Origin: Deltaproteobacteria bacterium
GTDB lineage: Bacteria; Myxococcota_A; UBA796; SXON01
Assembly: GCA_947490345.1 (NCBI GenBank)
Contig: CANLGL010000012.1
Coordinates: 1 to 64,000, forward strand
Reading direction: 5' to 3'
DNA length: 64,000 nucleotides
In this document: positions 50,941 through 59,407 of the stretch, one piece after another
Layout of the letters: every line of letters starts with the position of its first letter
Numbering within the stretch: the stretch's first letter is position 1
The notes under the pieces: generated by a model
What the model saw: only the letters and a program-made list of their open reading frames with translations
Databases searched by the model: none
What the model was told of the DNA's origin: nothing
Position numbers and translations under genes: made by a program

Positions 50941-53142
50941 ATGGCCATCATCCCGGTCCCGTCCTACGCGGACATTCCTGCCCCGACCGCTGTTGAGTTG
51001 GCGTTGGCCTACGAGGTGTCGTCGCGCAGCCGCTCCACCGAAGAGCAGATTGTCCGGCTTGTCAGCCGCGGCGAGGTGAAGTTCGCCATCTGGGGCCCAG
51101 GCGAAGAGGTGCACGGCACGGCCACCGCGTTGGCGCTGCACAAGGTCTGCGACCGCGCGAAGTTCGGGATCGTCCCGCACTACCGGTCCGGCGCGCTCTG
51201 CGCGATGTGGGCCAAGCTCGGCGGCTACTCCGAATTCACCCTCGACGTGCTCCGCCAGCAGTTCAGCAAGGACACCGACCGCATGTCGCGCGGGCGGCAG
51301 ATGGTCTACCACCTCGACATGCCTGAGTTGGGCATTCTTCCGGTGCAATCTCCGGTTGGTATGCAGCTCGGCAAGGCGGCGGGGTACGCCAAGGGCTTCA
51401 AGGTGAAAGGGGTGTCGGGCTCGTTGTCGATGGCGATCGTCGGCGACGGCACTACCGCGGAAGGCGACCTGCATGACGCGATGAACGCAGCGGCGGTCTG
51501 GGAGCTCCCCACGCTTTTCCTCGTCACCGACAACCGCGTTGCCATCTCGACCCAGCCCCACGAGGGGCGCGGCATCCGTGATTTCGGCGTCTATGCCGAG
51601 AGCTTCGGCATGAACTTCATCTCGGCCGACGGTCGCGACTTCAACGATGTGTATCAGGCGACCTACCGGGCCGCGCGCTTCATCGTCGAGACCGGCAAGC
51701 CGGTGTTCATGCACGTTCATGACCTGCCGCGCTTCAACGGCCACTCCTCCGCCGCTGACGTCACCTACGATCTGAAGCAGGACGATCCCCTCATCCGCTT
51801 CGGTGGCGAGCTGGTTTCAGCAGGTCACCTCAGCGCGCGGGATGTGTTGTCCCGGGTGGTCGGCGAAGGGCGCGACTTCTTCGCGCACCACGAGCTCGGC
51901 AACGTGATGGCCCGCCAAGACGAGGAAGTCCGCGCGCTCATCGACCAGGTGCGCGGCGAGGCCGAGCCGCCGCCCGAGAGCGTTTTTGAGAATATCCGCG
52001 CTCCTTTCCCCGACATCGCCGAGCCGACTCCGGGGCCGGGGCAAACGAATGTCACGTACGCCGGCGCCATCCGCGCCGCGCTCAAGAACATGATCGCCAA
52101 CCACAACGGCGTGCTCTGGGGCCAGGACGTTGGCCGCCTCGGCGGCGTGATGACCGCCACCGCGGGCCTCAAAAAGTTGTTTCCGGACCGGATCATCGAC
52201 GCGCCGCTGAACGAGCCGCTGATCCTCGGCACCGGGTGCGGTGCGGGACTGCATCGCGACCTGTTGGCGCTACCAGAAATCCAGTTCGGCGACTACACGC
52301 TCAACTCGTTCCACTGGCTCGTGCACATGGGGAACCTGTACTGGTGCACCAACGGGCGCAGCAATTTCGCGACGATCCTGCGCACGCCGGTCGATCCTTT
52401 CGGCGGCGGCGCGGTGTACCACTCGATGTCGCTGGACGGGTACTTCACCCCGATTCCCGGCCTGACCATCATCATGCCCAGCACGAGCTTCGACGTGTAC
52501 GGACTCTTGATGTCCGCGGCGCGCTACCGCGGCCCGGTCATCTGCCTTGAGCCCAAGTGGATGTACCGCCAGGCGCTCGGCCCCGCCTTCCCCGGAGAGC
52601 CCACCGAACCCGATGCGATCACGACGCTGAAGAAGTCGATCATGCGCGGCGAGGTGCCAGAGCTTCCCGTCAACCTGGCCGTTCCGCTCGGCAAGGGCAT
52701 CGTGCGTCGGCCGGGTCGCGACATCACGCTCGTGGCGTGGGGCCGCGCGGTCTGGACGTCCATGGGCGCAGCGGCGACGCTGGCGAAAGAGGGCATCGAG
52801 GTCGAGGTCATCGACCTCCGCACGCTGGTGCCTCCGGACATGGAGCTCGTCTACGAGAGCGTCTCGCGCACCGGCCGGCTCCTGGTCGCGGCGGAGGATC
52901 GCACCTTCTCGGGCTTCGTCCGGCAGATCCAGGGCGATGTGATCGAGCGCTTCCCGGGGTTGCCGGCGGTCGCGCTCGGTCAGAAGTACGTTCCGGGCGT
53001 CGCTCAGAACCTGGCGTTGGAGGAGGCGGTGGTCTTCTGCGCGGAGGATGTCCTGCGCGGCGCGCGCGCGATCGTCGCGGCGAAGGTCGGCGTGTCGCGG
53101 ACCAAGGTGGTCGAGGTCGCGCCGAGGTACTTCTTGGTGTGA
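50941..53142 (+). CDS. fused alpha-beta E1 component of a 2-oxoacid dehydrogenase
   Basis: 733 residues joining the alpha and beta chains of a thiamine-diphosphate dehydrogenase E1, closest in layout to branched-chain 2-oxoacid dehydrogenases. The alpha half has the ThDP motif GDGTTAEGDLHDAMN, then LFLVTDNRVAIS, and HVHDLPRFNGHSS. The beta half has VLWGQDVGRLGGVM, the central barrel region and the C-terminal DLRTLVPPDMELVYESVSRTGRLLVAAED. E1 decarboxylates a 2-oxoacid and acylates the lipoyl group of E2. No E2 or E3 gene is adjacent. A GTTAG element at 50914-50918 and a GGAG site precede the ATG. Confidence 0.88.
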   Translation: MAIIPVPSYADIPAPTAVELALAYEVSSRSRSTEEQIVRLVSRGEVKFAIWGPGEEVHGTATALALHKVCDRAKFGIVPHYRSGALCAMWAKLGGYSEFTLDVLRQQFSKDTDRMSRGRQMVYHLDMPELGILPVQSPVGMQLGKAAGYAKGFKVKGVSGSLSMAIVGDGTTAEGDLHDAMNAAAVWELPTLFLVTDNRVAISTQPHEGRGIRDFGVYAESFGMNFISADGRDFNDVYQATYRAARFIVETGKPVFMHVHDLPRFNGHSSAADVTYDLKQDDPLIRFGGELVSAGHLSARDVLSRVVGEGRDFFAHHELGNVMARQDEEVRALIDQVRGEAEPPPESVFENIRAPFPDIAEPTPGPGQTNVTYAGAIRAALKNMIANHNGVLWGQDVGRLGGVMTATAGLKKLFPDRIIDAPLNEPLILGTGCGAGLHRDLLALPEIQFGDYTLNSFHWLVHMGNLYWCTNGRSNFATILRTPVDPFGGGAVYHSMSLDGYFTPIPGLTIIMPSTSFDVYGLLMSAARYRGPVICLEPKWMYRQALGPAFPGEPTEPDAITTLKKSIMRGEVPELPVNLAVPLGKGIVRRPGRDITLVAWGRAVWTSMGAAATLAKEGIEVEVIDLRTLVPPDMELVYESVSRTGRLLVAAEDRTFSGFVRQIQGDVIERFPGLPAVALGQKYVPGVAQNLALEEAVVFCAEDVLRGARAIVAAKVGVSRTKVVEVAPRYFLV

Positions 53143-53144
53143 GG

Positions 53145-53531
53145 CTACTCGCCGGCCGCGACGAAGTAGGCCAGGACGGCGGGGTCGGCAGTCAGCAATT
53201 CGACTCCTTCCAGCATCGCCTGGCCCACGAGCAGCCGGTCAAACGGGTCGTGGTGCAACGCCGGAAGCGCCGCGGCCGCAAGCGCGTGGGCTTCCATGAT
53301 CGGCAAGACGCCCACGCGATTCAGATACCGGTGGCGGGCGAGCAGGGGTCCCGGGGGTTCGGCAAGCGGCAGCTTTCCCAGCGCGTACTTGATGCCAACC
53401 TCCCAGCTGCTGGCGACGCTCCAGAGCAGCTCGACGTTCGGAGCGGCGATCCGTCCGCGAAGTCGGGGTGACAGGCGGGCGTCGTCGCTGATCCACCACA
53501 AGAATACGTGAGTATCCAGAAGGTATTTCAA
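53145..53531 (-). CDS. PIN-domain toxin (VapC-like)
   Basis: 128 residues, TTG start. The PIN nuclease fold shows the first acidic residue in YLLDTHVFLWW, Glu in SSWEVGIKYALGKL, and the Asp cluster in HHDPFDRLLVGQAM and LLTADPAV. This set marks an RNase toxin of the VapC type with a DTHxxLW signature. Its start overlaps the stop of the antitoxin gene by four bases (TTGA). The weak TTG start may keep toxin below antitoxin. Confidence 0.88.
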   Translation of the reverse strand: MKYLLDTHVFLWWISDDARLSPRLRGRIAAPNVELLWSVASSWEVGIKYALGKLPLAEPPGPLLARHRYLNRVGVLPIMEAHALAAAALPALHHDPFDRLLVGQAMLEGVELLTADPAVLAYFVAAGE

Positions 53532-53761
53532 CGGAACGCCGCCAAGATGCCTTCTGGCAACGGGTCGTCGAAATCCGCGGGCACCACGAACAGTCCGGCG
53601 GCAGTTCCTGGGCGCCGTTCGGCTGTCTCGGTCGGGAGCACGGGCACCAGCCGGACCGCCGGAACCGACCCGCGGGCGACGATGACCTCGTCACCACGTT
53701 CGGCCATGGCGATGAGCTCGGACAGCCGTGCTTTGGCGTCGTGGACGGTGAATGTAGACAT
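53528..53761 (-). CDS. Phd/YefM-family antitoxin
   Basis: 77 residues. The N-terminal DNA-binding Phd/YefM fold is clear: FTVHDAKARLSELIAMAERGDEVIVARGSVPAVRLVPV. The C-terminal 30 residues (FVVPADFDDPLPEGILAAF) would wrap the PIN toxin; this pairing of Phd-type antitoxin with a DTHxxLW PIN toxin is common. It is first in the pair, as usual for autoregulated modules. The 49-bp gap upstream carries TATGGT as a possible -10 box. Confidence 0.87.
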   Translation of the reverse strand: MSTFTVHDAKARLSELIAMAERGDEVIVARGSVPAVRLVPVLPTETAERRPGTAAGLFVVPADFDDPLPEGILAAFR

Positions 53762-53810
53762 GGACCAACCATAGTCCCAGGGGGGGCGGGCCGCAACCTG
53801 ATCAGCGGGC

Positions 53811-55115
53811 CTACTCTCCCTCGCCCTCCCCCAACTTCCGCAACATCGCCAACAGCCCTCCCAGCTCCGAGGGTGTCAGCGGCAGCACCAACTCGCCAGC
53901 GACCACGCCGTGATGGACGCCGAGGGCGAGGCTGACGGCGTCCCCGAGTCGCTGCGGCTTGCCCTCTGCGTCGAGGATCAACCACGAGCTGAGCACCAGC
54001 GGGAAGCGCGCCGCCTGGTCTGTGAAGGCGGCGCCAGCCCAGCTCGTGCCGCCTCCTTGCTCCATCTGTGACACCGCGGCCTGACCGGTCGAGCCGTACA
54101 GCGCGCCTGGCCGGCCGGCGAACCAGAACCAGTCCTCGTCCACCTGGGCCCGAAAATGGGTCTTGTCCAGGCGCTCCACCCTCAGCTTCATCGCCCGGAG
54201 CGCACGCATGGCTCGGCGGGCAACGAGCTCCGCTGAAAGCACGGCGCCATCGACCTCCGCGAGGGGTAGCACGGCCGCCAACTGCATCTCGCTGGGACCG
54301 TCACCCACGACCGCGAACATCACCCCGGCGGTGATCGGCAGCAAGCGCTGGAGCGCCCGCGCCCGCGCGAGGTCAGCACCCTTGAAGAAGAAGCGTAGCT
54401 CCAGTCGATCGAAGGCCACACCGACGGACAGGACCGCGGCGGGCGCGAGCCGGGTGTGGATCTCGAGCGGGGCCCGCGGCGCCAGGGGGATCACGCTCGC
54501 GAGCTCGGCCGAGGCGCCCGCGATGGCGAAGCGGATGGGTTGACCAGACGCCAGCGGCACGTGGACACCGAAGTCGCCGGCCAGCGCGTCGCCGTCTTCG
54601 GTGGGAAGCCGGCCCACGAGGAGGCAGCCGTCGTCGCCCGGCAAGGCGTCGAGCAGCGCGACTGGCGCCTCATGGACCGTGACGTCAGGGGCGGCGGGTC
54701 CGATCTCGACGTGGGCCCAGCCGTCATCGACGCGGAGTCGGTACTCATCGTCCCGGCGCCGCACCAGCCAACCCGTGGGAGCGAGCACCGCGACCGCGGT
54801 CGGGTCGTCAGCCGTCAGCGCGGCGGCGACCGCTTCGGTGCTGCCTGGTGAGGGGAACGCGAACTCGTAGCGGTGCGTCTTGGGGTCGATCGCCGAGACG
54901 ACGGGCACGCCGGCGGCGAAGATCGGCGCCCAGCGTTCCCGCCCGACGCCCCCTGTCCCCAGCATTCCCGAGAGCTTCGAAAACTCGGCCCATGCGCGTT
55001 CCCCGTCGGAGCAGCTGACCGCGAACCCGGCGGGGCTGCGGTCCACGCGGGCGAGGTTGTCGCCGAGGGGGGCGGCGACGGCCAGGTCGATCAGGAAGAG
55101 CACGGCCTCCAGCAT
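53811..55115 (-). CDS. exported protein of unknown function
   Basis: 434 residues with a signal-like N-terminus (AVLFLIDLAVAAP). Several beta-rich blocks follow: FAVSCSDGERAWAEFSKL, YEFAFPSPGSTEAVAAAL, LDALPGDDGCLLVGRLP, LSVGVAFDRLELRFFFKGADLARARALQRLLP and FRAQVDEDWFWFAGRPGALYG. The layout recalls proteins that report on lipids or surface state (DUF3352-like), but the match is weak and I do not assign it. The C-terminus is helical and acidic. Confidence 0.6.
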   Translation of the reverse strand: MLEAVLFLIDLAVAAPLGDNLARVDRSPAGFAVSCSDGERAWAEFSKLSGMLGTGGVGRERWAPIFAAGVPVVSAIDPKTHRYEFAFPSPGSTEAVAAALTADDPTAVAVLAPTGWLVRRRDDEYRLRVDDGWAHVEIGPAAPDVTVHEAPVALLDALPGDDGCLLVGRLPTEDGDALAGDFGVHVPLASGQPIRFAIAGASAELASVIPLAPRAPLEIHTRLAPAAVLSVGVAFDRLELRFFFKGADLARARALQRLLPITAGVMFAVVGDGPSEMQLAAVLPLAEVDGAVLSAELVARRAMRALRAMKLRVERLDKTHFRAQVDEDWFWFAGRPGALYGSTGQAAVSQMEQGGGTSWAGAAFTDQAARFPLVLSSWLILDAEGKPQRLGDAVSLALGVHHGVVAGELVLPLTPSELGGLLAMLRKLGEGEGE

Positions 55116-55137
55116 ACGGCGGCGGCGGGGACTTCGC

Positions 55138-55767
55138 TCAATCCGGCCGCCACTCCACCACCAGCGCCACGCTCTCGGTGACGGGGTGGCAGCCGGCCTC
55201 GTCCAGCTCGACGATGACCAGATCGAAGGCTTCGGTGTGACCGGCCGCCGTGCCGCGCACGTCGAAGGTGCCGGTGAGCTCCTCGGCGCACGTCCACGTC
55301 TCGGCTGTCCCAGAGCACTCGACCCACGGAGTGTCGTCGATCATCGCGTCACGGTACTGCACGCTGGGCGAGTCGAGGGTCTCGCCATAGCTGCCGGTCA
55401 GCGAGACGGCGATGCCGGCCACCGCCTCCGCGGTGCAGTCCAGCGGCTCCAGGGTCAGCTCCACCAGCTCGCCCACCACGTGGCACTCGCCCTCGGCGAC
55501 GTCCACCTCGACCGTCTGGTCGGCGAATCCCGCTGCGCCCGCGGTGATGGCGAAGTGGCCAGCGACCTCGATGCCGCAGGACCAGGTGCCGCCGAAGGTG
55601 TCGCAGGCGCCGACCTCGACGCCGTCGACCGCGTAGGTGACGGTGAGGTCGGGAATCTCGGCGCCATCGGCATCGACGACGGTAACGGTCGTGGAGTAGG
55701 CGGCCATGGTGTCACAGGCCAGGGGTTCGCCGCCGTCGCAGGCGGCCAGAAGGGCGAAGAAGAGCAT
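55138..55767 (-). CDS. lipoprotein with two carboxypeptidase-regulatory-like repeats
   Basis: 209 residues from ATG 55767; lipobox FFALLAAC. Two repeats of about 85 residues follow. Each has a strand pattern with a central WSC or WTC (GGTWSCGIEVAGHFAITAGAAG; AETWTCAEELTGTFDVRGTA), an upstream VVDADGAEIPDLTVTY-type segment, and a closing EGECHVVGELVELTLE or EAGCHPVTESVALVVE. Cys pairs probably form disulfides. This resembles CarboxypepD_reg-like adhesive domains. It is divergent from the Xre/RES module across 165 bp. Confidence 0.7.
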   Translation of the reverse strand: MLFFALLAACDGGEPLACDTMAAYSTTVTVVDADGAEIPDLTVTYAVDGVEVGACDTFGGTWSCGIEVAGHFAITAGAAGFADQTVEVDVAEGECHVVGELVELTLEPLDCTAEAVAGIAVSLTGSYGETLDSPSVQYRDAMIDDTPWVECSGTAETWTCAEELTGTFDVRGTAAGHTEAFDLVIVELDEAGCHPVTESVALVVEWRPD

Positions 55768-55882
55768 GGTGGGGGACCTCGGGACGAAGGGTAGCAAGCC
55801 GTGTGCCAGCTTGGCGCCGCCGTGTTCCCAGCGTCTCTCCGGGCTCAGAGCGCGGCGGCAGGATCGCGGCGCCCCATGACGC

Positions 55883-55911
55883 TTGCAGATGAAAGATGCC
55901 CGTGATATTGT
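55883..55911 (+). promoter_or_regulatory. sigma-70-type promoter of the xre-res module
   Basis: TTGCAG (55883-55888) and TATTGT (55906-55911) are separated by exactly 17 bp in an AT-enriched patch 22 bp before the antitoxin start. Type II modules normally repress such a promoter with the antitoxin. Confidence 0.6.
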
Positions 55912-55932
55912 TCCTTCTGAATCGGAGGCGCC

Positions 55933-56322
55933 GTGTTCCCCCGGATGGTGAGTGATTCCCCGCGCGACGCTGCTGTAGCCGCCGAGGTCCTCACGCGCGC
56001 CGTGACGCGCGCCGCCGCGCGGCTCGGCCTGACGCAGCGCGAGCTCGCGCCGATCCTGGGGGTGAGCGCGGCCAGTCTCTCCCGTGTGCACAACGGCCAG
56101 CGCCTCGTGGACACCCACGGCAAGGAAGGAGAATTGGCGCTGCTTTTTCTCCGTATCTACCGTAGCCTCGACACGCTGGTGGGAGGCGACGACGCCCAAG
56201 CGCAGTGCTGGCTCCGTGCCGAGAACACGCACCTCGGCGGGGTGCCGCTCACGCTGCTGACGCGTATCCAGGGGGTGGTCGATGTCGCAGGATATCTGGA
56301 CGGAATGCGGGGGCGCGTCTAG
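55933..56322 (+). CDS. Xre/MbcA/ParS-type antitoxin
   Basis: 129 residues, GTG start at 55933 (ATG at 55945 possible). The N-terminal Xre-like helix-turn-helix (TRAAARLGLTQRELAPILGVSAASLSRV) is followed by the toxin-binding DUF2384 domain (LALLFLRIYRSLDTLVGG, CWLRAENTHLGGVPLTLL). This is the canonical antitoxin of RES-domain toxins. Its 3' end overlaps the toxin gene by 41 bp. The C-terminal tail (GVVDVAGYLDGMRGRV) would block the toxin active site. Confidence 0.88.
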   Translation: MFPRMVSDSPRDAAVAAEVLTRAVTRAAARLGLTQRELAPILGVSAASLSRVHNGQRLVDTHGKEGELALLFLRIYRSLDTLVGGDDAQAQCWLRAENTHLGGVPLTLLTRIQGVVDVAGYLDGMRGRV

Positions 56323-57025
56323 GCTCGGGGAGCTGCGCCTCGCGCCCTGGCGGGTGGTCGAGGCGCAGCACATCAACTCGACGCGCAAGCTCGTCGACAG
56401 CGACGCGGAGCAGGCGCTCCTGGAATCGCTCATCGACGGCGTGAAACCGCGCACGCTGGCGAGCGGACTCCACTACCTGCTCGCGACGCCGTTTCGATAT
56501 CCCCCGCTCCGCCACGGCTCCCGGTTCGGCACACCGGAGGAGCCAGGGATCTGGTACGGCGCGAAGAAGGTGGGGACCGCGCTCGCGGAGCTCGCCTACT
56601 ACCGGCTGCTCTTCCTCGAAGGCTCGCGCGCCGCGCTCGGACCGCTCACCAGCCAACATTCCGTGTTTCAGGCGCAGGTCGGCACCCCGCGCGGCCTCGA
56701 CCTCACCCGGCCCGAGCCCCCCGACATCGCCTCCCCCACCAGCTACGCCGCGTCGCAAGCGCTCGGTGGATCGATGCGCGCTGCGGGCGTCGAGGCGTTC
56801 GTCTATCGCTCGGCGCGCGACCCTGCCGGCGGCGCCGGCGTCGCCCTGTTCGTGCCCTGTTTCACCCGCCGCACGCCCTCGATACCGATGGCGTGGGTCT
56901 GCGTCGCCACCCGCGAGGTCATCGAGCTCAAGCGTGCTGACCTTCGCACACGCGAACGGCACCGGTTCGAGCGCGAGATCTTCGAGGTCGAGGGGCGGCT
57001 GCCGGCGCCAGGGGTGGGGCGCTAG
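56282..57025 (+). CDS. RES-domain toxin
   Basis: 247 residues. The RES family depletes or transfers NAD+; its conserved residues appear here as Arg in HGSRFGTPEEPGIWYGA, Tyr and Glu in ALAELAYYR, and Ser in FVYRSARDP. It is preceded by the Xre/DUF2384 antitoxin with a 41-bp overlap. At 247 residues it is within the family range, with an N-terminal extension (LRLAPWRVVEAQHINSTRKLVDS) typical of longer members. Its stop overlaps by four bases that of the convergent MopE/fibrinogen-like gene. Confidence 0.87.
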   Translation: MSQDIWTECGGASRLGELRLAPWRVVEAQHINSTRKLVDSDAEQALLESLIDGVKPRTLASGLHYLLATPFRYPPLRHGSRFGTPEEPGIWYGAKKVGTALAELAYYRLLFLEGSRAALGPLTSQHSVFQAQVGTPRGLDLTRPEPPDIASPTSYAASQALGGSMRAAGVEAFVYRSARDPAGGAGVALFVPCFTRRTPSIPMAWVCVATREVIELKRADLRTRERHRFEREIFEVEGRLPAPGVGR

Positions 57026-58722
57026 CGCACGGACAGTGAGTGCCACACATGGATGTTGGGGCCACCGTACCCTTCGAGGTACCCGGGATACGAAGTCGCG
57101 TCGACGTACTGTGCCAGCGGCAGGATCTGCATCCACCAGCACCCGACGTAGTCGGTGGAGTCGACGTCGCTGACCATGCAGTGGGTGCCGGCGGAGAGGT
57201 AGTACTGGTCGTGTAGGCCGTTGAACCCGTTGCATGTCGAGGACTCTTCTCCCGCGACGTAGACGTAGTCGGTGCCGTCGGTGGTGTCCGAGAAGGCGTC
57301 GTGCGATTGTTGCCACACGGTGTAGTGGGCGCGGGTGCCGGTGCTCCAGGTGTCGGCGTTGCCGACTTCGAGGCGGATGGTGTAGGTTCCGGCTGAATCG
57401 GCGAACCAGGTGCGCTCCGCCAACGCGGAGTAGTTGTCATCGGCCGCCGCCCCGACGCTCTCCCAGGCGGTCGGGTCCCACCAGTAGGGCCAGAGCGAGC
57501 CGTAGATCCGCGTCCACCCGCCGCCATCCTCGGTCATGTCGCACCAGGCCTGCCACGCGTCCGTGGTGTCGCCATCCTGGTCGGGGTCCAGCCAATACAA
57601 GCCGTCGCCGACCGACGAGCCATCGTCGAGCACCGCCTGGCACGAGGCGGCCGCGCAGGTCACGTCCGCGCCCAGGGCCCCGTCGTCCGCGACACCGTCA
57701 CAGTTCTCGTCGAGGCCGTCGCAGGTTTCGACGGCGCCGGCGTACACCCTCGAATCGCCGTCGTCGCAGTCGGTGTCGCTCGCGGTGAATCCGGTCGGCT
57801 GGTCGCAGGACAGCGTGGGCGAGGAGGCGTCGCCCTCGCCGTCGCCGTCGCCGTCCAGATACCAGGTGAGCGCGTCGAGGGCGGCATCCTCGTCGATGGA
57901 GCCGTCGCAGTTGTCGTCGAGGCCGTTGCATAGTTCGGTGCCGGCGGGGTTCACCGCGGCGTCGGTGTCGTCGCAGTCGCCGTCGTCTGCGACCCAGCCG
58001 GCTTCGGCCTCGCAGCCGACCTCGGTATAGGCGCTGGAGCCATACCCGTCGCCGTCATAGTCGATGTGCCAGGTGGGGGCGTCGACGGCGTCCTCGTCGA
58101 TCTCGCCGTCGCAGTCGTCATCCACGCCATTGCAGCGCTCGTCCGCGCCGGAGTAGACCGCGGCCGCCGCATCGTCGCAATCGGTGGACGTGGAAAACCA
58201 ACCCTCGGGCGCGGTGCACGCCGTCATCGAAAGCGGTCCGCCCTGCCCGTCGCCGTCCCCGTCGGCGTACCAGGTCGAGGCGTCCACCGCGCCTTCGTCC
58301 ACGCTTCCGTCGCAGTCGTTGTCGGCTTCGTCACAGCGCTCGGTCGCCCCCGGAAAGCTGTCAGCGTCGGCGTCATCACACTCCTCACAGGCCAAAAACC
58401 GATCGCCGTCGGCGTCCCCGTTGTCGGCCAGGCCGTCGCAGTCGGCGTCCGTGTCCGTGCAGTCGATGGGCGCCCCCGGAAAGACGCTGGCGTCGGCGTC
58501 GTTGCAGTCGCCGGGGGTGGCGGTGAAACCCGCGGGCGCCTCGCAGGAAAGGACTGTGGTGGTGGCGCCGAAGCCGTCGGCGTCGCCGTCGGCGTACCAG
58601 GCCGCTTCGGTGCACGGGTCCGCGCTGTCGAGCCCGGGCGCGGTGTCGTCCACCTTGGTCGCGGTGTCGAGTTCGGCGCGGCAGGCCACGAGCAGGAGGG
58701 AGAGCAACATGGGGGCGATCAT
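57022..58722 (-). CDS. MopE-repeat lipoprotein with fibrinogen-like C-terminal domain
   Basis: 566 residues; signal and lipobox MLLSLLLVAC. Six or so MopE-type Asp/Cys repeats cover about 40-340 (TWYADGDGDGQG, CDDAAAAVYSGADERCNGVDDDCDGEIDE). The C-terminal 215 residues start SCQAVLDDGSSVGDGLYWLDPDQDG and contain WCDMTEDGGGWTRIYGS, the signature of fibrinogen-related or FReD-like globular domains, with later conserved Cys (STCNGFNG, HCMVSD, GCWWMQ). Such domains bind sugars or acetyl groups in animals. A calcium-stiffened stalk carrying a binding head is inferred. Confidence 0.82.
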   Translation of the reverse strand: MIAPMLLSLLLVACRAELDTATKVDDTAPGLDSADPCTEAAWYADGDADGFGATTTVLSCEAPAGFTATPGDCNDADASVFPGAPIDCTDTDADCDGLADNGDADGDRFLACEECDDADADSFPGATERCDEADNDCDGSVDEGAVDASTWYADGDGDGQGGPLSMTACTAPEGWFSTSTDCDDAAAAVYSGADERCNGVDDDCDGEIDEDAVDAPTWHIDYDGDGYGSSAYTEVGCEAEAGWVADDGDCDDTDAAVNPAGTELCNGLDDNCDGSIDEDAALDALTWYLDGDGDGEGDASSPTLSCDQPTGFTASDTDCDDGDSRVYAGAVETCDGLDENCDGVADDGALGADVTCAAASCQAVLDDGSSVGDGLYWLDPDQDGDTTDAWQAWCDMTEDGGGWTRIYGSLWPYWWDPTAWESVGAAADDNYSALAERTWFADSAGTYTIRLEVGNADTWSTGTRAHYTVWQQSHDAFSDTTDGTDYVYVAGEESSTCNGFNGLHDQYYLSAGTHCMVSDVDSTDYVGCWWMQILPLAQYVDATSYPGYLEGYGGPNIHVWHSLSVR

Positions 58723-58748
58723 ACGCGCTGTTGCGATAGCTTCGCCCG

Positions 58749-59399
58749 ATGTGCGGACGTTTTTCGCTCCACCACCCCACCGACGAGATCCACGAGCGCT
58801 TCAACATCGAGCGGCCGCTGTTCCTGGTCGAGCCCCGCTACAACATCGCCCCCACCCAGCCGATCGCGGTGGTCACCGCGGCGCGGGAGCTGGTCGGCAT
58901 GCGGTGGGGGCTCATCCCGCGGTGGTCCAAAGACGGCAAACCCTTCATCAACGCGCGCGGCGAAACCCTGGCCGAGAAGCCATCCTTTCGCGGCGCGTAC
59001 GCCCAGCGCCGCGTGATCGTTCCGGTGAGCGGCTTCTACGAGTGGCGCCATCAGGGCAAACTGCGTGTTCCGTTGTACATCCGGCTCCGCGATGCCGTGC
59101 CCTTCGGGGTCGCCGCGATCTGGGAGCCGCCCGGCTCGCCGGATGGGCACCCCACGCTCGCGCTGATCACGGTCGCTGCCAACGAGCTGATCCAGCCGCT
59201 GCACGAACGCATGCCGGCGATCCTGGATCGCGACGATGAAGCGCGGTGGCTTGACCCTGCGAACGAGGCAGCATCGGCCTGTTTGCGCAGCTACCCGGCC
59301 GAAGCGATGGAGTGCTTCACCGTCTCCAGCCGGGTCAACGGGGTCAAGGACGACGATGCGGCGCTCATCGTGCCCGAGCGGCAAGGGCTGTTCGGGTAG
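58749..59399 (+). CDS. SOS response-associated peptidase (YedK/HMCES)
   Basis: 216 residues of the SRAP family, which shields abasic sites in single-stranded DNA by forming a thiazolidine crosslink. The catalytic Cys2 follows the initiator Met (MCGRFSL), removed on maturation. Other conserved residues: Asn in PRYNIAPTQ, Arg in RWGLIPRW, NARGETL, Glu in VSGFYEW, and His in HERMPAIL. It is complete and of normal length. It is divergent from the MopE/fibrinogen gene (26 bp) and convergent with the propeller lipoprotein gene (8 bp). Confidence 0.93.
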   Translation: MCGRFSLHHPTDEIHERFNIERPLFLVEPRYNIAPTQPIAVVTAARELVGMRWGLIPRWSKDGKPFINARGETLAEKPSFRGAYAQRRVIVPVSGFYEWRHQGKLRVPLYIRLRDAVPFGVAAIWEPPGSPDGHPTLALITVAANELIQPLHERMPAILDRDDEARWLDPANEAASACLRSYPAEAMECFTVSSRVNGVKDDDAALIVPERQGLFG

Positions 59400-59407
59400 G
59401 GCGGGCG

